Counted from the first letter of the stretch, positions 44,099 through 53,111 are shown. The stretch is 64,000 bases of DNA from Thermogemmatispora carboxidivorans (GCF_000702505.1 NZ_JNIM01000001.1:2542001-2606000); one strand, 5' to 3'. Program-made: numbers and translations. The notes: generated from the sequence alone by a model not told the origin.

Positions 44099-45130
44099 TC
44101 AGCCGAGGGTGTCGAAGAAGCTGGCTGGTGGCAGCGTTGGTGGCAGGCGTGAGATCAGCTGCTCGTCGATGCGCTGGCCGGCCAGTTCCAGGGCGCTGAA
44201 GAGGACGCCGATCACTGGTTCGAAGCGGGGGCGGATAGGTTGCGCCTGCGGTGAGCGGCTGTGGACGCGGGCAGTGATGGCCTCGGCCAGCAGGGGAGAG
44301 GGATGGCGCAGGACGCCGCCGGCCAGTACGAGGGGAAAGGGCTGGCCTTCGAGGCCGACGCGCCGGGCGGCAACGTTGGCAAAGTCGCCCAGTGCGCTGC
44401 CGTGCTTGCTGACCAGGTGACGGGCGACGCTATCTCCGGCCTCAGCTTCGTCAAGGAGGGCGGCGGCCAGTCCGCCCAGCGGGCGAGTTTCCTGTGGCAA
44501 GCGTGCGCTGAGGCGGTGGAGGACCTCTTCGACGTTGCTGGCGCCGAAGTAGGCCAGGACGCGCTCGCGTAGGGTGGTGGGTGGGCTGATGCCAAGTTCG
44601 GCGTGGAGGACGGCGGTTAGGACTTGCTGACCGAGGTGGCTGGCCCCCTGGACGCTGTCCTGCCAGTGGCTGGAGTGCCAGGTGCGTCCGTCGGGCCCTC
44701 TGGCTCCGGTGGCGGCTCCGGTGCCGCAGATGATGGAGACGCCGCTGTTGGTTGTGCTTCCCATACAGGCGGCGTGGAGGACCCCGAGGGCATCGTTCTG
44801 GATGAGCAGCCGTTGCCCGTAGCCTCTGGTTCTCATGGCGCTCTCCAGGAGGGTGAAGTCTTCTGGCCAGTCGGCCCCGGCCATGTTGAAGATGGCTGCC
44901 TCCAGGTCTGTGGGGTGAACTTCGGCCCGTCTCAGGGCAGTTTCGACGGCTCGTTCGATTTCGAGCAGGGCTGCTGGCTCGTGGGCTCTGGCTTGCTCTC
45001 CTGGGGAAATGTGGTAAATGTCGCCGCAGCCGGCGCGTCCGTAGCCGCGGATCTGTCCGTCGAGGGTGGCCACTAGGGCCAGGGTTTTGGTGTTGCCGCC
45101 GTCTACGGCCAGGACGTAGTTTCTCCTCAT
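44099..45130 (-). CDS. BadF/BadG/BcrA-type ATPase, N-acetylglucosamine kinase-like
   Basis: 343 residues of the actin-like ATPase fold: YVLAVDGGNTKTLALVATLDG (phosphate 1), AAIFNMAGADWPED, LLIQNDALGVLHAACMGSTTNSGVSIICGTGAATGARG (phosphate 2 and the sugar-site aspartate) and FPLVLAGGVLRH (adenosine motif). This pattern matches eukaryotic-type GlcNAc kinases and bacterial relatives. It is the second gene after the GH4 enzyme (58-base gap), fitting phosphorylation of an amino sugar released by that enzyme. Confidence 0.82.
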   Translation of the reverse strand: MRRNYVLAVDGGNTKTLALVATLDGQIRGYGRAGCGDIYHISPGEQARAHEPAALLEIERAVETALRRAEVHPTDLEAAIFNMAGADWPEDFTLLESAMRTRGYGQRLLIQNDALGVLHAACMGSTTNSGVSIICGTGAATGARGPDGRTWHSSHWQDSVQGASHLGQQVLTAVLHAELGISPPTTLRERVLAYFGASNVEEVLHRLSARLPQETRPLGGLAAALLDEAEAGDSVARHLVSKHGSALGDFANVAARRVGLEGQPFPLVLAGGVLRHPSPLLAEAITARVHSRSPQAQPIRPRFEPVIGVLFSALELAGQRIDEQLISRLPPTLPPASFFDTLG

Positions 45131-45158
45131 TGTTCTTCTCTTCTTTTCCCTCTCTTGT

Positions 45159-45196
45159 CTTGTGTCTGCCTAGTGGACTTGTGTCTGCCTAGTGGA
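45159..45196. repeat. 19-bp perfect tandem duplication at the GH4 stop codon
   Basis: CTTGTGTCTGCCTAGTGGA occurs twice in direct succession (45159-45177 and 45178-45196). The right-hand copy contains the end of the GH4 gene including its TAG stop. The protein is not changed. Confidence 0.9.
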
Positions 45197-46511
45197 GCAG
45201 TCGCTCGGGCAGATAGGCGCGATGGGCGGCGGCCATTTCGTCGTAGAGTGCTTCGGCCTTGCTTAGGGAGAGGACCAGGGGGTGGCTGGCCAGGGCGCGG
45301 ATGGCGTCGCGTCGGTTGCCGTGCCAGGCCGCTTCTGCTGTCAGGGCCTGGTATTCGGCCAGCTGACCGATGAGGCCTCGCAGGTGGGTCGGTAGTGGTT
45401 CGTGGACCAGTGGGGTGACGCCCTGACGGTCGATGTAGCCGGTGATTTCAACTACACGGTCGTCGGGTAGTCCGGGGAGGGCGCCCCGGTTGGGAACGTT
45501 GACGTACCAGAGTTCGCCGCGGTCGTTGTAGATGGCGTCCATGACGTCGATGGCTAGTTCTAGTTCGTGGAGGCCACCGCGTGAGCGTGTTGGGTCGAGG
45601 GCCGGGGTCTCGCGCTCGGCTTGCTCTCGGTAGTGGGCCCAGTAGGTGGGGACGCTGGCTATGATGTCCTGTGCGCGCGTTGTTGGCTTGGCCTGCAGCT
45701 CGGCCAGGAGTTCGTCTTTGTAGTAATAGTACTGCAGGTAATGGTTGGGAAGGGCCTGCATGCTTACGGCCAGGCGGAGTTGTCGCAGGGTGTAGCGTAG
45801 CTCGGGGTCGGGGCTGGTTTCTCCTTCGGGATGCTCGCGCTGTAGGCGCTCGTAGGTCTCTTCTAGCAGTGGGAGAATGTCTTGTCCGTCGTAGCGTGGG
45901 TTGATTCCCCAGGAGCCGTGGTTGAGGCCGCGGAAGCGTACGCTGAGCCTGGCCGGGTCCAGGCCGGCGTAGCGTGCAAAGCGGGCGGCGTCCATGATGG
46001 GGCCTTCGCAGAAGGAGATGGTGGGAATGGCGCTGTGGTGGGTGACGGCTTCTGAGATGATGTTGATCGGGTTGGTGTAGTTGAAGAGGCGGGCCTGCGG
46101 GCAAACGGCTTCCATGTCGGCGATGATCTCTTGCATGATGGCTATGCTGCGCAGGGCCATGAAGAAGCCGCCGGGCCCCTGGGTTTCCTGGCCGATGATG
46201 CCATGCTTGAGTGGAATGCTTTCGTCAAGGTGTCGGGCTTCGAAGCCGCCTGGCCGGTAGCTGGTTAGCACGGCGTCGCAGTCGCGCAGCCCGGCTCGCC
46301 GGTCCGTGGTGCTGCTGATGGTGAGATCTAGTCCGCGGGCCTGTGCTAGTTTGCGGGCGATGGTTTGTACGATCTTCAGGTGTTCTTTGTTGAGGTCGAT
46401 CAGGATGATCTCGGAGCCGTTGAAGTTCTCTCCTTGAGCGATGAAGGAGGCGAGGGTGCCGGCTGCGCGTGTGCTGCCTCCTCCGATGTAGGCGAGTTTG
46501 ATGCGGGCCAC
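45189..46511 (-). CDS. Glycoside hydrolase family 4 enzyme (6-phospho-beta-glucosidase/alpha-galactosidase group)
   Basis: 440 residues. GH4 enzymes use NAD+ and Mn2+ in a redox-elimination mechanism. The N-terminus LAYIGGGSTRAAGTLASFI is the NAD-binding motif; LFNYTNPINIISEAVTHHS, FCEGP (metal-site cysteine) and RFRGLNHGSWG (metal-site histidine) follow. It could act on a phosphorylated or free glycoside. It is the first gene of a two-gene unit with a GlcNAc-kinase-like gene and has a dre-like operator 32 bases upstream. Confidence 0.9.
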   Translation of the reverse strand: MARIKLAYIGGGSTRAAGTLASFIAQGENFNGSEIILIDLNKEHLKIVQTIARKLAQARGLDLTISSTTDRRAGLRDCDAVLTSYRPGGFEARHLDESIPLKHGIIGQETQGPGGFFMALRSIAIMQEIIADMEAVCPQARLFNYTNPINIISEAVTHHSAIPTISFCEGPIMDAARFARYAGLDPARLSVRFRGLNHGSWGINPRYDGQDILPLLEETYERLQREHPEGETSPDPELRYTLRQLRLAVSMQALPNHYLQYYYYKDELLAELQAKPTTRAQDIIASVPTYWAHYREQAERETPALDPTRSRGGLHELELAIDVMDAIYNDRGELWYVNVPNRGALPGLPDDRVVEITGYIDRQGVTPLVHEPLPTHLRGLIGQLAEYQALTAEAAWHGNRRDAIRALASHPLVLSLSKAEALYDEMAAAHRAYLPERLLH

Positions 46512-46542
46512 GGTTTCCTTTGTTCCTCCCCTGGGCTGAAAC

Positions 46543-46560
46543 TGATCTAGACAACTAGAT
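46543..46560. promoter_or_regulatory. dre-like operator upstream of the GH4-kinase operon
   Basis: TGATCTAGACAA (46543-46554) matches 10 of 12 bases of TGGTCTAGACCA, the core recognised by DasR/NagR-type GntR regulators of amino-sugar genes. It overlaps a perfect palindrome ATCTAG-ACAA-CTAGAT (46545-46560). A minus-strand TATACT (46567-46572) just upstream is a likely -10, so the site would lie over the transcription start. Confidence 0.6.
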
Positions 46561-46602
46561 GATTCCAGTATACACCCTCTTGTCCAGGTCCCTTTGTCTT
46601 CT

Positions 46603-47430
46603 TCAATCAGTTCCTCTGGTTGGGTCGCGGTCGGCTGGCTGGTCAGGGTCGGTGGTGCTGTGCCAGACGGTGCTGACCAGGGTGGGGAGTATTTCGCCTG
46701 CCTTGCCGCGCAGGTCGTAGAGTCGGCTTGGTTTGAGGCCGTAGCTGGTTTCTTCTCTCAGCAGTGGTGTTGCTTCGGGGTTGATGACGGCGACTGTTGC
46801 TCCTGCTCGTAGGGCGGTGTGGGGGAGTGAGGCTGCTGGCTCGACGATGCCGGAGGTGCCGACGACCAGGAGGACGTCACAGCTGAGGACGGCCTGTAGT
46901 GCCTGGTAATAGGTGTGTTCGGGCAGCAGTTCACCGAACCAGACGACGTCTGGCCGCAGGTAGCTGCCGCACTGGGGACAGCGCGGGGGGATCTCTTCTT
47001 CGCTGGCTGGGTCTGGGGGGGTGGCTGGGTGACCCTGGGCGAAACATTTGGTGCGGAAGAGGTTCCCGTGCAGTTCAAGGACGCGGCTGCTGCCTGCACG
47101 TTGGTGCAGTCCGTCGACGTTTTGGGTGATGATGGTGACTTCTTCTACGTAGTGCTCCATTGCTGCCAGGGCCCGATGGCCGGCGTTGGGGTGGGTGGTG
47201 GCGGCTTGCTGGCGCCGCTCGGCGTACCATTCCCAGACGCGACGTGGGTTGCGTTCGAAGGCTTCGCGCGTCGCTAGTTCCTCCGGGTTGAAGCGTGTCC
47301 AGAGGCCACTGGTGGCGTCGCGGAAGGTGGGGATGCCGCTCTCGGCTGAGATCCCTGCCCCTGTCAGGACTGTGACCCGTCTGGCCTGGCGCAGGGCCTG
47401 GCGGAGTTCTTGAGGGATGTTTTGTTTCAT
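46603..47430 (-). CDS. Sirtuin (Sir2) NAD-dependent deacylase with unusual zinc knuckle
   Basis: 275 residues. [33 protein letters not shown] (catalytic His), [26 protein letters not shown] and VINPE are all present and in order, so catalysis is likely. The zinc module normally has two Cys-x2-Cys pairs. Here the second (CPQC) is intact but the first is CFAQGH, with a single Cys and a His five residues later. The WYAERRQQ segment places it near the SIRT5/CobB class that accepts acyl groups. It is transcribed towards the GH4 gene but separated by its operator. Confidence 0.92.
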   Translation of the reverse strand: MKQNIPQELRQALRQARRVTVLTGAGISAESGIPTFRDATSGLWTRFNPEELATREAFERNPRRVWEWYAERRQQAATTHPNAGHRALAAMEHYVEEVTIITQNVDGLHQRAGSSRVLELHGNLFRTKCFAQGHPATPPDPASEEEIPPRCPQCGSYLRPDVVWFGELLPEHTYYQALQAVLSCDVLLVVGTSGIVEPAASLPHTALRAGATVAVINPEATPLLREETSYGLKPSRLYDLRGKAGEILPTLVSTVWHSTTDPDQPADRDPTRGTD

Positions 47431-47774
47431 GTCTCTCTCTTTGCTTGCTTGCTTCCGTTTGGCTTGTCTGGGGGTGTGTGGGACCCTTCTCTTTTTTTGG
47501 TTTCTGGCTCTTTCCCTTCCCTTACTCTGGTTCCGCCATGTCCATATCATAATGTATGGCGTATGTGGCTTTGTTGCAAGAGTGGTGGCTGTAGGGGTTG
47601 GCGAACTTGGGGGGTGCTACCGTTTGCTCGCTTTCGGATTCGATTCTGGGGCTTCTCTCCTGCTGGTAATGGTAAGATGCTCTATGGTGGCAGGTTGCTC
47701 TGCTGCCGTTCTGGTTCCAATCTGGTTCCGGGCACTGGTTTACGGACAGCAATGGAAAGGAAGGTTTGCAGAAG
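47431..47774. other. Divergent region between the sirtuin and dehydrogenase genes
   Basis: 344 bases, T-rich on the plus strand. A CCATA-N8-TATGG imperfect palindrome lies near 47540. No convincing promoter pair or RNA gene was recognised. Confidence 0.4.
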
Positions 47775-48668
47775 GTGACTGAGAGTCTAGACGTGCTTGG
47801 CTTCGCTGGTCTGGGGCGAATGGGCTTTCCTATGGCTCGTAATCTGCTTCGTGCTGGCTACCGTTTGCGCGTCTATAATCGTACGCCTGCACGGGCTGGG
47901 GAGCTGGTGGCTGAGGGGGCAGAGCGCGTTGAGCGCCCTCGTGATCTGGCCCAACCGGGGGGGGTCGTCTTTTCGATGCTGGCGGATGATGCGGCGCTGG
48001 AGGCGGTGACGTTAGGGGACGATGGTCTGCTGGCTGGTCTGGCTCCTGGCGGGGTGCATGTCTCGTTCAGTACCGTTTCGCCTGCCATTGCGCGCCGTAT
48101 GCAGCGCTGGCATGCAGAGCGGGGCTGTGCCTATGTGGCGGCTCCTGTGGTGGGACGGCCTGATGCTGCGGCTGCCGGGAAGCTTTGGATCTGCCTGGCT
48201 GGTGAGCCGGCGGCCAGGCAGCGGGTCTTGCCTTTCTTGCAGTTGCTGGGCCAGGCTGTCTTTCCATTTGGCGATGAGCCGGCTCTGGCGAATGTTGTGA
48301 AGCTGGCGGCCAATTTCTTAGTCGGTTCGGCTCTGGAGGCTCTGGCTGAGGCGCTGACTCTGGCTGAGAAGCAGGGGGTTGAGCGGGCTGCGCTGATGGA
48401 GATGCTGGCGCAGACGATTTTCGCCTGCTCGGTCTATCAGAACTATGGACGTATGATTGCTGAGCGTCGTTTTGCTCCCGGTTTCTCGCAGCGCCTGGCT
48501 CTTAAGGATCTAGGTCTGGTTTTGGATGCTGCCGATGAGGCTCGGGTGCCCATGCCCCTGGCTGGTCTCCTCCATGATCGCTTGCTCAGCGGCGTTGCTC
48601 GTGGGCGAGGCGAGGAGGACTGGACAACTCTGGCGCGGGCTGTTGATGAGGCTGCTGGCCTGGCGTAA
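47775..48668 (+). CDS. NAD(P)-dependent beta-hydroxyacid dehydrogenase (3-hydroxyisobutyrate dehydrogenase type)
   Basis: 297 residues. LGFAGLGRMGFPMARNLLRAGYRLRVYNRT is the cofactor site (Asn-Arg-Thr after strand 2 suggests NADPH). VSFSTVSPAIARRM, YVAAPVVGRPDAAAAGKLWICLAGE and the catalytic lysine in ANVVKLAANFLVGSALEALAEAL complete the family pattern. The substrate could be 3-hydroxyisobutyrate, tartronate semialdehyde or a related acid. AAGGAAGG lies ten bases before the GTG at 47775; the TTG at 47766 is too close to it. Confidence 0.88.
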   Translation: MTESLDVLGFAGLGRMGFPMARNLLRAGYRLRVYNRTPARAGELVAEGAERVERPRDLAQPGGVVFSMLADDAALEAVTLGDDGLLAGLAPGGVHVSFSTVSPAIARRMQRWHAERGCAYVAAPVVGRPDAAAAGKLWICLAGEPAARQRVLPFLQLLGQAVFPFGDEPALANVVKLAANFLVGSALEALAEALTLAEKQGVERAALMEMLAQTIFACSVYQNYGRMIAERRFAPGFSQRLALKDLGLVLDAADEARVPMPLAGLLHDRLLSGVARGRGEEDWTTLARAVDEAAGLA

Positions 48669-48695
48669 GGAGTGAGTAGAAGGTTGGGAGAGGGA

Positions 48696-48743
48696 AAGGA
48701 GAGAGCAGGCTCCTGGCTTTCTCTCTCCTTCCTCCCCTTTTTT
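48696..48743. terminator. Terminator between convergent dehydrogenase and NagZ-like genes
   Basis: AAGGAGAGAG (48696-48705) and CTCTCTCCTT (48721-48730) form a 10-bp stem with a 15-base loop. A partly paired CCTCCCC extension and six T residues follow on the plus strand. It lies 27 bases after the dehydrogenase stop. Confidence 0.6.
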
Positions 48744-48746
48744 CTT

Positions 48747-49991
48747 CTAGTGGATGATCCCGTAATGGAGTTTGAGCAGGAGGATGCGCTCGACTGATTG
48801 GTTGATGCGCGCTTCTGTGAGGTGGCCTTGCTGCAGTGCAGCCTTGAGAGCACTGACGACGTCTGCCACCTGGCTTGGTGTGTAGGGACCTTCGATGAGG
48901 TCGTTGCCGGCTTCAATGGCCATGACGGATGCTTCGCTCAGTGACCACTGTTCGCTGATGCCTCGCATGTAGAGTCCGTCAGTGATGACCACTCCGTCGT
49001 AGCCGAGTTGTTGTCGGAGCACGCCGTCGATGGCCTTTGGCGAGAGCTCCGCTGGCAGCTGCGGGTCGATGGCTGGCATCAGGACGTCGGTGGCCATGAT
49101 CATGGCTGGTTGGTCTTTGGGAATCATAAGGCGGTAGGGCGCCAGGTCGATCTGCTTCAGGGTGGCCAGGCTGCGGTTGACTACTGGGAGGCCGCTATGG
49201 GGGTCCGAGGTGATTGCTCCCAGTCCTGGAAAGTGCTTGAGGCAGCCGGCAACCTGGTGGTCTTGCAGTCCCTGCAGGTAGGCACCAGCATAGGTCGCTA
49301 CTGTCTGTGGATTGCTTCCGAACATGCGTGTCTCTAGCACGGGCGGGTCCACGGTGTGGACGTCGACGACTGGCGCCAGGTCACTGTTGATGCCAAGCTG
49401 TTTCATCCATTCAGCAGCCTGGCTGCCTTGCTGGTAGGCATAAGAGGGCTGTCCCGTGGCGGCCATCTCTTCCGCTGAGGGCAGAGGACCGTGAAATTTG
49501 TAGAGCCTGTTGACAAGCCCCCCCTCTTGGTCGGTGGCAATCAGCAGGGGAATCTTGGCGTCCTGCATGGCCTGCTTCGAGAAGGCTGCTACGGCGTCAA
49601 TGCTGTCATAGGGTGCGTCGAAGTTGTGGTTGCTTTCCTGGTACATGAAGCCGCCAACGTATTGATCGCGGACCATTTCCTGCAGGCCGCTGCCCTGGTA
49701 ATCATGGCCTAGATACTCGACAATGATGAGCTGGCCAAGCTTCTGGTCAAGGGTCATGCTGGCCAGGATCTGCTGGGCCCTGGCAACTAGCTGCCGGTCG
49801 CTCTCCTGGCTCCTCCCTCGCCAGTCGGGTCGGGCCGGTGCAGGGCGCGAGATCGCGGTTGCCGAGGCCGAAGGTTGCTGACTCGCCCCTTCGCTGCTTG
49901 GGCCACAGGCCCCCAAAAGAAGCAATAATGCACATATAACGATATAGGGGATACTTTGTTTTTTCTTGGTAACCAAAATCTTTTTCTTCAT
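48747..49991 (-). CDS. NagZ-like family 3 beta-hexosaminidase lipoprotein
   Basis: About 414 residues. The N-terminus has a basic stretch, a hydrophobic core (IPYIVICALLLLLGAC) and a lipobox LGAC, so it is a lipid-anchored extracytoplasmic protein. The GH3 barrel shows LDQKLGQLIIVEY, LLIATDQEGGLVNRL, LAPVVDVH, CLKHFPGLGAITSDPHSGLPV (NagZ signature and catalytic His/Asp loop) and VVITDGLYMRGI with the nucleophile Asp. NagZ enzymes release GlcNAc from cell-wall or chitin fragments. The ATG at 49991 places the signal peptide at the usual distance; the ATG at 50060 has a better ribosome binding site (GGGGGAGAG) and would add 23 residues. Confidence 0.88.
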   Translation of the reverse strand: MKKKILVTKKKQSIPYIVICALLLLLGACGPSSEGASQQPSASATAISRPAPARPDWRGRSQESDRQLVARAQQILASMTLDQKLGQLIIVEYLGHDYQGSGLQEMVRDQYVGGFMYQESNHNFDAPYDSIDAVAAFSKQAMQDAKIPLLIATDQEGGLVNRLYKFHGPLPSAEEMAATGQPSYAYQQGSQAAEWMKQLGINSDLAPVVDVHTVDPPVLETRMFGSNPQTVATYAGAYLQGLQDHQVAGCLKHFPGLGAITSDPHSGLPVVNRSLATLKQIDLAPYRLMIPKDQPAMIMATDVLMPAIDPQLPAELSPKAIDGVLRQQLGYDGVVITDGLYMRGISEQWSLSEASVMAIEAGNDLIEGPYTPSQVADVVSALKAALQQGHLTEARINQSVERILLLKLHYGIIH

Positions 49992-50215
49992 TATTGTACC
50001 TGTCAGCCTTTGGCGTGGCGGGTGGTGAGCATTGTCGATATGCTCTCTGCTGCTTAGCATAACTCTCCCCCGAAGGGTTCGGACGGTACAGGCAGCAACT
50101 GGTAACAGGCTGAGAGAAAGAGGCTGTTGTCTATGCTGGGTGCGGTGCTGGTTGCGTCCAGTGCCCGGCTGGGCGTTTGCTGCGCTCTTTGTCGGGTAGG
50201 GGGGTGTATTTCATG

Positions 50216-50243
50216 ACTATAAGAATCTCCGAACTGGTAACAA
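50216..50243 (-). promoter_or_regulatory. Possible promoter of the NagZ-like gene
   Basis: Minus-strand TTGTTA (50238-50243), 16-base spacer, TATAGT (50216-50221). The leader would be about 150-220 bases depending on the start codon used. The rest of the 49992-50434 gap holds the AAAGGAAATCC site of the next gene and nothing else recognised. Confidence 0.4.
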
Positions 50244-50434
50244 TTTCCCTGCTCTGTTAGCTGGACTGGCCCATTCTCTTGGCTATAAGCAAAACTCATC
50301 TTAGAGGAGCTGGGTGACTTGACGCGGCGCGAGCCTGACGGCTATCATCCCAAGCAAAGCGAGCGTCTCAAAGGGCGGATCGTTCCCCTGGCGCGTCGCG
50401 TCGCCAGCAGAGCAGAGCAGAAAGGAAATCCTCA

Positions 50435-52012
50435 ATGAGCGAGCACTCCCATCGCTACGACGTCATCATCATCGGAGCCGGTCATAACGGCCTTGTTGCT
50501 GCCGGCTACCTGGCGCGTGCTGGCAAGCGCGTTCTTGTCCTTGAGCAGCGCGACCGAGTAGGGGGCGCCTGCACACTCGAAGAACCCTTTCCAGGCTTCA
50601 GCGTCTCCCCCTGTGCCTACGTTGTCAGTCTCCTGCGACCGGAAATCATCCGCGATCTTGAGTTAGCGCGCTACGGCTTCGAAGCCTACGTCAAAGACCC
50701 CCAGATGTTCGTTCCCTTCCTGGACGGCAGCTACCTTTTCATTCGCGCCAGCAGCGAGCAAACAGCCGAAGGAATACGGCGTTTCTCGCCGCGCGATGCC
50801 GCCGCCTACCCTCGCTTTCTGCGCTTCTTTGAACGCGCCTCGGAGATCCTCACGCCGCTCCTGCTAGAGGAGCCACCCACCCTGGCTGAGCTGGCGGCGC
50901 GCTTTCGCGGCGAAGATGAAGAAATCTTCAGCCGGCTCATGTTCGGCAACCTCTATGATCTGCTCGCCGAGTACTTCGAATCCGACCAAGTGCGAGCCGC
51001 TTTTGCCGGTCAAGGCGTCATTGGCAGCTTCATCGGACCCAAAACGCCGGGGTCCGTCTATGTAATGTGGCACCACATGTTTGGCGAGGTGAACGGCCAG
51101 CGCGGCCTCTGGGGCTACGTCCGTGGGGGCATGGGCCGCATCAGCTTCGCCCTGGCGGCCTCTGCCACTGCCCACGGCGCCCAGATCCGCACTGGTGCCC
51201 CCGTTGCCAACATCCTGATCCACAATGGGCGAGCCGAGGGTGTGCGTCTGGAGAACGGCGAAGAGCTGCGCGCGCGCGCTGTCCTCTCTAACGCCGATCC
51301 CAAACGGACCTTCTTGCAGCTGTGTGCCGACGCTGACCTTGATCCCAGCTTCCTGGCGCGCATCAAGCGCTTTAGAACAGAAAGCCCCGTCATCAAGATC
51401 AACCTTGCCCTCAAAGAGCTACCGAGCTTTACCTGTCTGCCGGGCAGTGAACCCGGGCTGCAGCACGCGGGTTCATGCGAGATTTCGCCGACCCCCGACT
51501 GGGTGCAGCAAGCCTACGAGGACGCTCTGCGCGGTGAGCTGTCGCGCCATCCCTACATCGAGGCCTACATGCAGTCGGCCACCGACCCCTCACTCACACC
51601 GCCGGGCAAGCACCTGATCTCGATGTTCTGTCAATACGCTCCCTACCATCTGAAAGACCAATCCTGGAGCGAGGAAGTCAAAGCAGCAATGGTCGAGCGC
51701 GTCATCGCCACCATGTGTGAGTTCGCTCCCAACTTCGCCGACGCCATCATCGACCGTCAGATCCTCAGTCCAGTGGACATCGAGCAGCGCTATGGGATGA
51801 CCGAAGGGCACATCTTCCACGGTGAGATCACCCCCGACCAGCTCTTCGGTCAGCGTCCGGCACCCGAGTGCGCCCGCTATCGCACCCCGATCGCCGGCCT
51901 CTACCTCTGCGGGTCAGGCACCCATCCCGGTGGGGGTGTCATGGGAGGACCCGGCCACAACGCAGCACAGGCTCTGCTACGCGACTGGGGAGAAACTTCC
52001 AGAATCTCCTAG
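50435..52012 (+). CDS. Phytoene-desaturase-like FAD oxidoreductase (PYROXD2-like)
   Basis: 525 residues. The FAD motif is YDVIIIGAGHNGLVAAGYLARAGKRVLVLEQRDRVGGAC. GGMGRISFALAASATAHGAQI and the C-terminal flavin-binding LYLCGSGTHPGGGVMGGPGHNAAQALL are typical of the crtI-like amine-oxidoreductase group. The 1-aspect order and length match PYROXD2-type proteins, whose substrates are poorly known. No carotenoid gene is adjacent, so carotenoid desaturation is not supported. AAAGGAAATCC precedes the ATG. Confidence 0.88.
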   Translation: MSEHSHRYDVIIIGAGHNGLVAAGYLARAGKRVLVLEQRDRVGGACTLEEPFPGFSVSPCAYVVSLLRPEIIRDLELARYGFEAYVKDPQMFVPFLDGSYLFIRASSEQTAEGIRRFSPRDAAAYPRFLRFFERASEILTPLLLEEPPTLAELAARFRGEDEEIFSRLMFGNLYDLLAEYFESDQVRAAFAGQGVIGSFIGPKTPGSVYVMWHHMFGEVNGQRGLWGYVRGGMGRISFALAASATAHGAQIRTGAPVANILIHNGRAEGVRLENGEELRARAVLSNADPKRTFLQLCADADLDPSFLARIKRFRTESPVIKINLALKELPSFTCLPGSEPGLQHAGSCEISPTPDWVQQAYEDALRGELSRHPYIEAYMQSATDPSLTPPGKHLISMFCQYAPYHLKDQSWSEEVKAAMVERVIATMCEFAPNFADAIIDRQILSPVDIEQRYGMTEGHIFHGEITPDQLFGQRPAPECARYRTPIAGLYLCGSGTHPGGGVMGGPGHNAAQALLRDWGETSRIS

Positions 52013-52103
52013 CCCTGGCAGCCAGCCCTGTCGCTGGCTCTGGCTGCCGCTACAGAGCATTGCATTATGACTATAGGAAACACAAATTTGAGGGGGGAGG
52101 CAG

Positions 52104-53111
52104 TCAGGCTATCCATCCCTGGTCAGCGAGCAGTGCCAGGGCCGCGGGGAAGTGTGCCTTCAGCCAGAGGCGCAGCTCCTCGTCCAACGGTGCCCCCAGG
52201 GTCATCGGCGCCTCATCGGGATAGCGGCGCACAGTCAAGCTAGAGGCATGAAGAAACTGGCGCCGCAAAGTCGCCTGGGGTGTTCCTGGCAGTGGAGGAG
52301 GAGCGTAGGTCTGGTCGCCGACCAGAGCATAGCCCAGAGATGCCAGATGGACCCGGATCTGATGAATCCGCCCCGTAATCGGGCGGGCCTCCAGCAAGAG
52401 AAACGATCCCTGTTGGGTCAGCACACGGACCACCGTCTGAGCCGACAAGCCCTCTGGTCCCACCACACAGCGTCGACGATCCTGGGGGTCGCGCTGAACC
52501 GGTCCATCGAGCAGCCAAAGGCTCCCAACGGGTAATGGCAGCGGCTCCTCTCCAGCGATCGCCAGCACAGCCGAGTCGGGCTGCTCTCCTACCTCAGCCA
52601 GGCTGGCCATCTCTCGTTTTGCTCCCTGCTCCAGCTCAGCCAATGAGAGGCGGAGCACCCGCAATGGCTGCAGTGGTCGTGTCCAGTCTGGCGCCCCGGC
52701 GAAGGCCACCGCCAGATAGCGCTTGAGCACCCGATGCTCATTGAACTGCCGTCCCAGATAGCGTCGGGCGTTCTCCGTTCGTGCCAACAAGACCACCCCC
52801 GACGTATCCTTATCTAAGCGATGCAAGAGCACCGGTCTGGGCAACGGTCCCTCCTGCTTTCGCAAGCGTGCTATCCGTCGCTCGCGCAGCATCAAGCGTA
52901 CCGCCTCGGGTGCCCGCTCCCAGCCTGGTTCATCGGGCAGCTCCGGTGGCTGCCACTCCTCCGGCCCCTGCCGATCCAGATAGGCCAGGATCATATTCCA
53001 GAGCGTATCGTCAGCATGCTTATAGGTCGGATGAATCACCACACCCGCCGGCTTATTGACGGCCAGCATATGATGATCCTGATAGAGAATCAGACCAGGG
53101 TCTAGCTCCAT
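52104..53111 (-). CDS. RluA-family pseudouridine synthase
   Basis: 335 residues. The catalytic motif LLHRLDKDTSGVVLLARTENARRYL contains the essential Asp. LAVNKPAGVVIHPTYK, KRYLAVAFAGAP, EARPITGRIHQIRVHLASLGYALVGDQTY and FLHASSL are the other conserved elements. There is no S4 RNA-binding domain. A 50-residue insertion (PEEWQPPELPDEPGWERAP...) lies before the catalytic motif, and another follows KRYLAV. The target RNA is unknown. AGGAGG precedes the ATG at 53111 and a GTG at 53114. Confidence 0.9.
   Translation of the reverse strand: MELDPGLILYQDHHMLAVNKPAGVVIHPTYKHADDTLWNMILAYLDRQGPEEWQPPELPDEPGWERAPEAVRLMLRERRIARLRKQEGPLPRPVLLHRLDKDTSGVVLLARTENARRYLGRQFNEHRVLKRYLAVAFAGAPDWTRPLQPLRVLRLSLAELEQGAKREMASLAEVGEQPDSAVLAIAGEEPLPLPVGSLWLLDGPVQRDPQDRRRCVVGPEGLSAQTVVRVLTQQGSFLLLEARPITGRIHQIRVHLASLGYALVGDQTYAPPPLPGTPQATLRRQFLHASSLTVRRYPDEAPMTLGAPLDEELRLWLKAHFPAALALLADQGWIA

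Noticed and set aside
47535..47570. CATATCATAATGTATGG as a dif-like XerCD site
   Set aside because: Only one arm and the centre resemble dif; the other arm does not match and the skew change lies about 2.5 kb away.
50213..52080. ATGACTATARGAA-like motif on both sides of the 50435 flavoprotein gene (near 50213 and 52067)
   Set aside because: Thirteen bases with one mismatch, no further flanking similarity and no mobile-element features; the left copy is better explained as a -10 region.
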